Below are positions 5,952-8,650 of a stretch of DNA of 8,650 nt, in pieces. The stretch's first letter is position 1. Each line of letters opens with the position of its first letter. The position numbers and the translations under genes are program-made. Origin of the DNA: an uncultured Chloracidobacterium sp. GTDB taxonomy: Bacteria; Acidobacteriota; Blastocatellia; Pyrinomonadales; Pyrinomonadaceae. The notes below the pieces were generated by a model that had not been told where the DNA came from, made no database searches, and saw only the letters and a program-made list of their open reading frames with translations. The stretch spans positions 1 to 8,650 of the forward strand of contig CALDGX010000074.1 of assembly GCA_937941715.1 (NCBI GenBank). Reading direction: 5' to 3'.

Positions 5952-6855
5952 ATGACGCACTTGTAATGCGAACGTCAATGGTCGGGGTTTCCACCAAGTG
6001 GAATGTTGCCGACGCAAATTCGACTCTACGATCTGTTTTTGCGAATTCGTCCAGAATGCGGGTGAAAAGAGCATCTTTTGTTCCCCGTCTGCTCTTGAAA
6101 CCAACGACATAACGGACGGTGAATTCCATCCAGTTGTCGTCAGCTATAAGCGTGACCATTGGATCAGTGAATGCATCCTCTAGCAGATATTGTTTCGAAA
6201 AATCTGTCCATGCCTGGGCGGCGCCAACTGAATAGTCCCCGACGACCTCGGTCGCGACTTTGAGCAAGATCTTTCGGGCGAGACGATGATCGCCGCCGTA
6301 TTTCACCGGAACCGTGATCTCATCCCACAAAAAGGGAAAATCACCTGAATAGTTAAACACCGGTTCCTTGAAGACGAAGCTGTTTGCGATGCGCACAACG
6401 CGGCCCGTATACTGGTCGCCTTTTACCCATTCACCGACCTCCATCACGGTCGTGCGCAGGAAACTAACGTCGATCACGTCTCCCTTTATCCCTCCGAGCT
6501 GCACCCGGTCGCCTGGCTTGTAAAAGCCGGCAAAAGTTACCGCAAACCATCCGGCAAAGCTTGCGATAACCTCTTGCAAGGCGAATGCGACTCCGGCACC
6601 TGCCACTCCGAGAGCAACCGTCAGACCACCCAGTCTGTCACTAAAGATGATCGACAGGATCAAAATAACAACCACGTAGCTCAAAAACGTAATAAATTTT
6701 CGCAGCCGGTAGCGTGTATCATTGGCCTTTACATAGCGGGTTACAGTGCCTTTTGCGATTCGGCTAACGATAAGAACGATCGCCAAAACAACTGCTATAG
6801 TTACAATTTTGCCGACAGTCGGATCGAAAAGCCATGATCTCAAAGTCTCTTCCAT
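5950..6855 (-). CDS. MscS-family small-conductance mechanosensitive channel
   Basis: A 301-residue MscS-type channel (PF00924), close to the minimal E. coli MscS length. Such homoheptamers open under membrane tension to release ions and small solutes during osmotic downshock. Helices lie near residues 13-34 and 54-72. The pore-lining helix at about 76-108 has the small-residue pattern ALGVAGAGVAFALQEV and then FAGWFAVTF. The beta domain follows with YKPGDRVQLGG (112-122), DVIDVSFLRTTV (126-137) and IANSFVFKEPVFNYS (156-170). The remainder is the alpha/beta vestibule domain. There is no large N-terminal periplasmic part as in MscK, and no C-terminal nucleotide-binding domain. It sits eight bases after the DUF389 gene and nine before the antiporter in one transcription unit, fitting a role in osmotic and ion balance. 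The ATG at 6855 is supported by a weak AGGT site. Confidence 0.93.
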   Translation of the reverse strand: MEETLRSWLFDPTVGKIVTIAVVLAIVLIVSRIAKGTVTRYVKANDTRYRLRKFITFLSYVVVILILSIIFSDRLGGLTVALGVAGAGVAFALQEVIASFAGWFAVTFAGFYKPGDRVQLGGIKGDVIDVSFLRTTVMEVGEWVKGDQYTGRVVRIANSFVFKEPVFNYSGDFPFLWDEITVPVKYGGDHRLARKILLKVATEVVGDYSVGAAQAWTDFSKQYLLEDAFTDPMVTLIADDNWMEFTVRYVVGFKSRRGTKDALFTRILDEFAKTDRRVEFASATFHLVETPTIDVRITSAS

Positions 6856-6861
6856 TGGGGT

Positions 6862-6865
6862 ACCT
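6862..6865 (-). promoter_or_regulatory. Weak ribosome binding site of the MscS gene
   Basis: On the minus strand AGGT overlaps the DUF389 stop codon (TAGGT) and lies six bases from the ATG at 6855. This is the same stop-embedded design as at the MscS/antiporter joint. Confidence 0.45.
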
Positions 6866-8180
6866 ACGGGGCTGCGGTGCTTTCGTCAAAATAGTATCGC
6901 ATCGATTCGGCGTTAAGTCGTACCTTTAGCCATTCTTCGATCTTTGTACGTTCTCCATCAGGCAGCTTCTTATTGGAAGTAATAACGGCGATCCACACTT
7001 TTGCCGGTTCACCTTGGATATGGTTTGTCACCCTCTGGATTATGCATGAATCGATTTGAGGATATTGGACTTTTAATTCATTAAAGACCTGTTGTCCGAG
7101 ATCGTCGGCGACCTTTATGGCATCGACCTGCCCCTTGAGCGCTCGGATCTGGGATTCCTTTTCATTCAGAACGTTGGTCAATTGTTTTGACTGGTCGTCA
7201 GTCGTTTTGTCATCCTTCAGATACGCAAAACCCTGAAGTATCTCGAGTTTTGTCCCGTCAAGCTGGTATTTGGGCAATTTGCCTCGGAGCGAATCGATCT
7301 CAGTCTCCTGGATGTACTCACCGCCGTAGGTGAGCCTGATCTCGAAGGCCTTGGCATCGATCTCTTTCTTCAGCAAATAGTCATTAGGGAAGATCGCTTC
7401 GTTTTCAACGAAGCTATTGGCTCGCTGACGAAAACGGTTTTGCTGAACAATGTCGTAACCAAAGTAAATACTAGGGACCAGCGTTAGGATCACAACGCCC
7501 CAGACGATGCGTCTTGCCATCAACTCCGCCTTTTCGTCGAGCAAATGTTTAGAAGGAAACTTAAGAAATCGGGCGGTAACCAACGTCGCCAATGCGATAA
7601 ATACTGTGTTGATTACAAACAGGTACATCGCTCCGCTGAAATACGAGAGATTCCAGTTCGCGATGCCGAACCCAGCCGTGCAAAGCGGCGGCATTAAAGC
7701 TGTCGCGATGGCGACACCGGGAATTACGTTTGCTTTCTTGCGACTCGAAACGGCAAGTATCCCCGCAAATCCCCCAAAGAGGGCGATCAGGACGTCATAG
7801 ATGTTGGGTGATGTCCGCGATAGAATTTCAGAGGACGCCTCACGTAGCGGTGACAATGCAAAGAAGATCGTCGACGTCGTGAGTCCAATCACTAGTGCAA
7901 ATGCGTAATTGGCGAGTGCCTTTCGCAATAGGGCTAGATCATTGATCGCCATCCCCATGCCAAGGCCGATTATCGGCCCCATCAGTGGTGACACCAACAT
8001 CGCACCGATGACCACGGCAGTTGAATTAACATTCAGCCCTAAGGATGCAATAAAGATAGCGAAAACGAGGATCCAGAGGTTCGTCCCCCTAAACTCAACC
8101 CCGCTATCGACATTTTCGATTATCCTTTGTACATCTTCCTTCTCGCCGTCAAGGCGGAAATGGTTAAGTATGTTTTCCAT
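6864..8180 (-). CDS. DUF389 membrane protein with soluble C-terminal domain
   Basis: A protein of 438 residues from the ATG at 8180 (a GTG directly before it at 8183 would add one residue). The membrane part, about residues 35-250, carries the strongly conserved DUF389 (PF04087) block ASLGLNVNSTAVVIGAMLVS, then PLMGPIIGLGMG, and later AIATALMPPLCTAGFG (158-173). Around 6-7 transmembrane helices are visible. From about 250 on it is soluble: roughly 270-325 is mixed alpha/beta, 335-356 is a short coiled-coil-like helix (NEKESQIRALKGQVDAIK), and 357-435 is another alpha/beta part ending WLKVRLNAESMRYYFDES. The molecular function of DUF389 is not established; transport or stress roles have been proposed. 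It is the first gene of a tight minus-strand operon with an MscS channel and an antiporter, which suggests envelope or ion homeostasis. No clear Shine-Dalgarno site precedes it. Family assignment is firm, function is not. Confidence 0.9.
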   Translation of the reverse strand: MENILNHFRLDGEKEDVQRIIENVDSGVEFRGTNLWILVFAIFIASLGLNVNSTAVVIGAMLVSPLMGPIIGLGMGMAINDLALLRKALANYAFALVIGLTTSTIFFALSPLREASSEILSRTSPNIYDVLIALFGGFAGILAVSSRKKANVIPGVAIATALMPPLCTAGFGIANWNLSYFSGAMYLFVINTVFIALATLVTARFLKFPSKHLLDEKAELMARRIVWGVVILTLVPSIYFGYDIVQQNRFRQRANSFVENEAIFPNDYLLKKEIDAKAFEIRLTYGGEYIQETEIDSLRGKLPKYQLDGTKLEILQGFAYLKDDKTTDDQSKQLTNVLNEKESQIRALKGQVDAIKVADDLGQQVFNELKVQYPQIDSCIIQRVTNHIQGEPAKVWIAVITSNKKLPDGERTKIEEWLKVRLNAESMRYYFDESTAAP

Positions 8181-8272
8181 CACGCTAAATGACTCGGGTG
8201 TCTGCCTGAATTTCCAACTTTGACTTAACGATATTGTCCGTCTTAATTAGCAACGAATGCAACTTGGATCGT

Positions 8273-8302
8273 TTGCAACCACACTTCACCCAACGCTAGA
8301 CT
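8273..8302 (+). promoter_or_regulatory. Candidate promoter of the hydantoinase gene
   Basis: TTGCAA (8273-8278) and TAGACT (8297-8302) are separated by 18 bp, each matching the sigma-70 consensus at four of six bases. The start would fall near 8309, giving a leader of about 40 nt. A TTGACT at 8219-8224 lacks a matching -10 at the right distance. The evidence is weak. Confidence 0.3.
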
Positions 8303-8328
8303 AGGACAACGACATTTCACGAACGCTA
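8285..8328 (+). repeat. Imperfect direct repeat TTCAC..AACGCTA before the hydantoinase gene
   Basis: TTCACCCAACGCTA (8285-8298) recurs as TTCACGAACGCTA (8316-8328), about three helical turns apart. The first copy abuts the candidate -10 and the second lies just downstream of the expected transcription start, positions typical of repressor sites. No regulator gene is in the window, so this remains a guess. The rest of the 164-bp gap 8184-8347 shows nothing recognisable. Confidence 0.35.
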
Positions 8329-8330
8329 AA

Positions 8331-8337
8331 AGAAAGG
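8331..8337 (+). promoter_or_regulatory. Ribosome binding site of the hydantoinase gene
   Basis: AGAAAGG lies ten bases before the ATG at 8348, slightly long spacing but the only purine-rich site. It supports this start, which also gives the normal N-terminus of the family (MKTLIKNGRVV). Confidence 0.55.
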
Positions 8338-8347
8338 TATTAAGACG

Positions 8348-8650
8348 ATGAAAACACTGATCAAAAACGGACGGGTTGTTACTGCGGTGGACGACTATCG
8401 CGCGGATATATTTATTGACGGCGAGACGGTGACGACTATCGGAAAGTCGCTCGATATCGAGGCGGATGTTGTGCTGGACGCGTCGGGGAGGCTGGTGATC
8501 CCGGGCGGGATCGATCCGCATACGCATATGGAGCTGCCGTTTGGCGGGACGCAGTCGTCGGACGATTTCTTTACCGGGACGCGGGCGGCGGCGCATGGCG
8601 GGACGACGACGATCATTGATTTTGCGGTGCAGACCAAGGGCGAGTCGATG
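8348..8650 (+). CDS. Dihydropyrimidinase / D-hydantoinase, 5' part (runs off the window)
   Basis: The first 101 codons of a cyclic amidohydrolase. Enzymes of this family hydrolyse the ring of dihydropyrimidines or 5-substituted hydantoins in the cytoplasm, during pyrimidine breakdown or related pathways, using a two-metal centre. Residues 1-50 form the usual N-terminal beta sandwich (MKTLIKNGRVV, then ADIFIDGETV). GGIDPHTHMELPFGG (53-67) carries the first metal pair His58-x-His60. GGTTTIIDFAVQ (84-95) is the typical next strand. The frame is still open at the window edge, so this copy may be complete. Allantoinase and dihydroorotase are relatives, but the HTHMELPFGGT wording favours the dihydropyrimidinase/hydantoinase branch. 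It is divergent from the DUF389 operon. Residues 15-96 are repeated, protein-identical, in the fragment at 1-246. Confidence 0.88.
   Translation, partial: MKTLIKNGRVVTAVDDYRADIFIDGETVTTIGKSLDIEADVVLDASGRLVIPGGIDPHTHMELPFGGTQSSDDFFTGTRAAAHGGTTTIIDFAVQTKGESM
8389..8634 (+). repeat. Right copy of long direct repeat (inside the intact hydantoinase gene)
   Basis: The partner of 1-246, with differences at 8401, 8410 and 8464. It lies wholly within the open hydantoinase frame, from codon 15 to codon 96. The gene continues past the point where the left copy loses similarity, so the left copy is the broken one. Confidence 0.93.

Larger units (their letters stand above)
4248..8183 (-). other. Predicted four-gene ion/osmotic operon
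   Basis: DUF389 protein, MscS channel, CPA2-like antiporter and truncated kinase are co-directional. The joints are 8, 9 and 1 bases, and two stop codons double as part of the next ribosome site. Such packing indicates one transcript read from about 8.2 kb leftward. I see no terminator hairpin after the kinase fragment; the next gene on this strand has its own promoter. I could not identify a convincing promoter in front of the DUF389 gene within 8184-8347. Confidence 0.7.

Noticed and set aside
8184..8347. Riboswitch or small RNA in the 164-bp divergent gap
   Set aside because: No long paired stems or known ion-responsive motif could be seen. The only inverted similarity (GCAACGA with TCGTTTGC) is imperfect and short.
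8243..8596. Arg-rich open frame on the minus strand
   Set aside because: It spans the promoter region and is antisense to the hydantoinase start. Its composition reflects the G+C-rich opposite strand. The matching minus-strand frames opposite both repeat copies are shadows too.
1..8650. Repeat ends as the redundant overlap of a circular contig
   Set aside because: The copies differ at three bases and diverge completely after base 246, whereas circular-contig overlap should be exact and continue.
1..8650. Insertion-sequence ends, tRNA genes, CRISPR arrays or attachment sites
   Set aside because: No transposase or integrase frame, terminal inverted repeats, short regularly spaced repeats or cloverleaf-like segments were seen on either strand.

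Overview
The window is a compact bacterial chromosomal segment. Genes lie end to end with only short gaps, operon joints carry Shine-Dalgarno-like sites, and no RNA gene, CRISPR array, transposase or integrase is visible. The lineage cannot be fixed from sequence alone. A Hanks-type serine/threonine kinase beside transporters, mid G+C content and a hydantoinase would fit a soil or environmental Acidobacteriota-like genome, but this is a weak guess.

Layout: (1) 1-277 is a 3'-truncated copy of a dihydropyrimidinase/D-hydantoinase gene. (2) 274-1527 (minus) is a CPA1/NhaP-type Na+/H+ antiporter. (3) 1611-2936 (plus) is a class V PLP-dependent aminotransferase-like protein with a degenerate Tat-like N-terminus. 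It diverges from the antiporter across an 83-bp regulatory gap. (4) 2933-4213 (minus) is a GT-A-like glycosyltransferase, apparently driven by its own extended -10 promoter as a leaderless or near-leaderless transcript. (5) 8183-4248 (minus) is a tight membrane/ion operon transcribed in the order DUF389 membrane protein, small MscS-type mechanosensitive channel, CPA2-like cation/H+ antiporter, and a Ser/Thr kinase that stops just before its DFG motif. (6) 8348-8650 (plus) is the 5' part of an apparently intact hydantoinase gene that leaves the window.

The main structural feature is that bases 1-246 and 8389-8634 are the same hydantoinase segment in direct orientation, with three differences, all synonymous. 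Everything between them is therefore a roughly 8.4-kb segment bracketed by a truncated and an intact copy of one gene. This is the arrangement expected from a single-crossover (Campbell-type) integration of a circle carrying the 5' part of the gene, or from a tandem duplication followed by loss. The bracketing copies are much richer in G+C (63% over 61-240) than the interior sampled (43% over 541-660), so a foreign origin of the cargo is plausible but unproven. A mis-joined metagenomic assembly is the main alternative.

Functionally the cargo is dominated by ion and osmotic homeostasis: two different cation/proton antiporters, a mechanosensitive pressure-release channel and a DUF389 membrane protein, with a remnant of a signalling kinase. 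The aminotransferase and the glycosyltransferase are not obviously linked to that theme.
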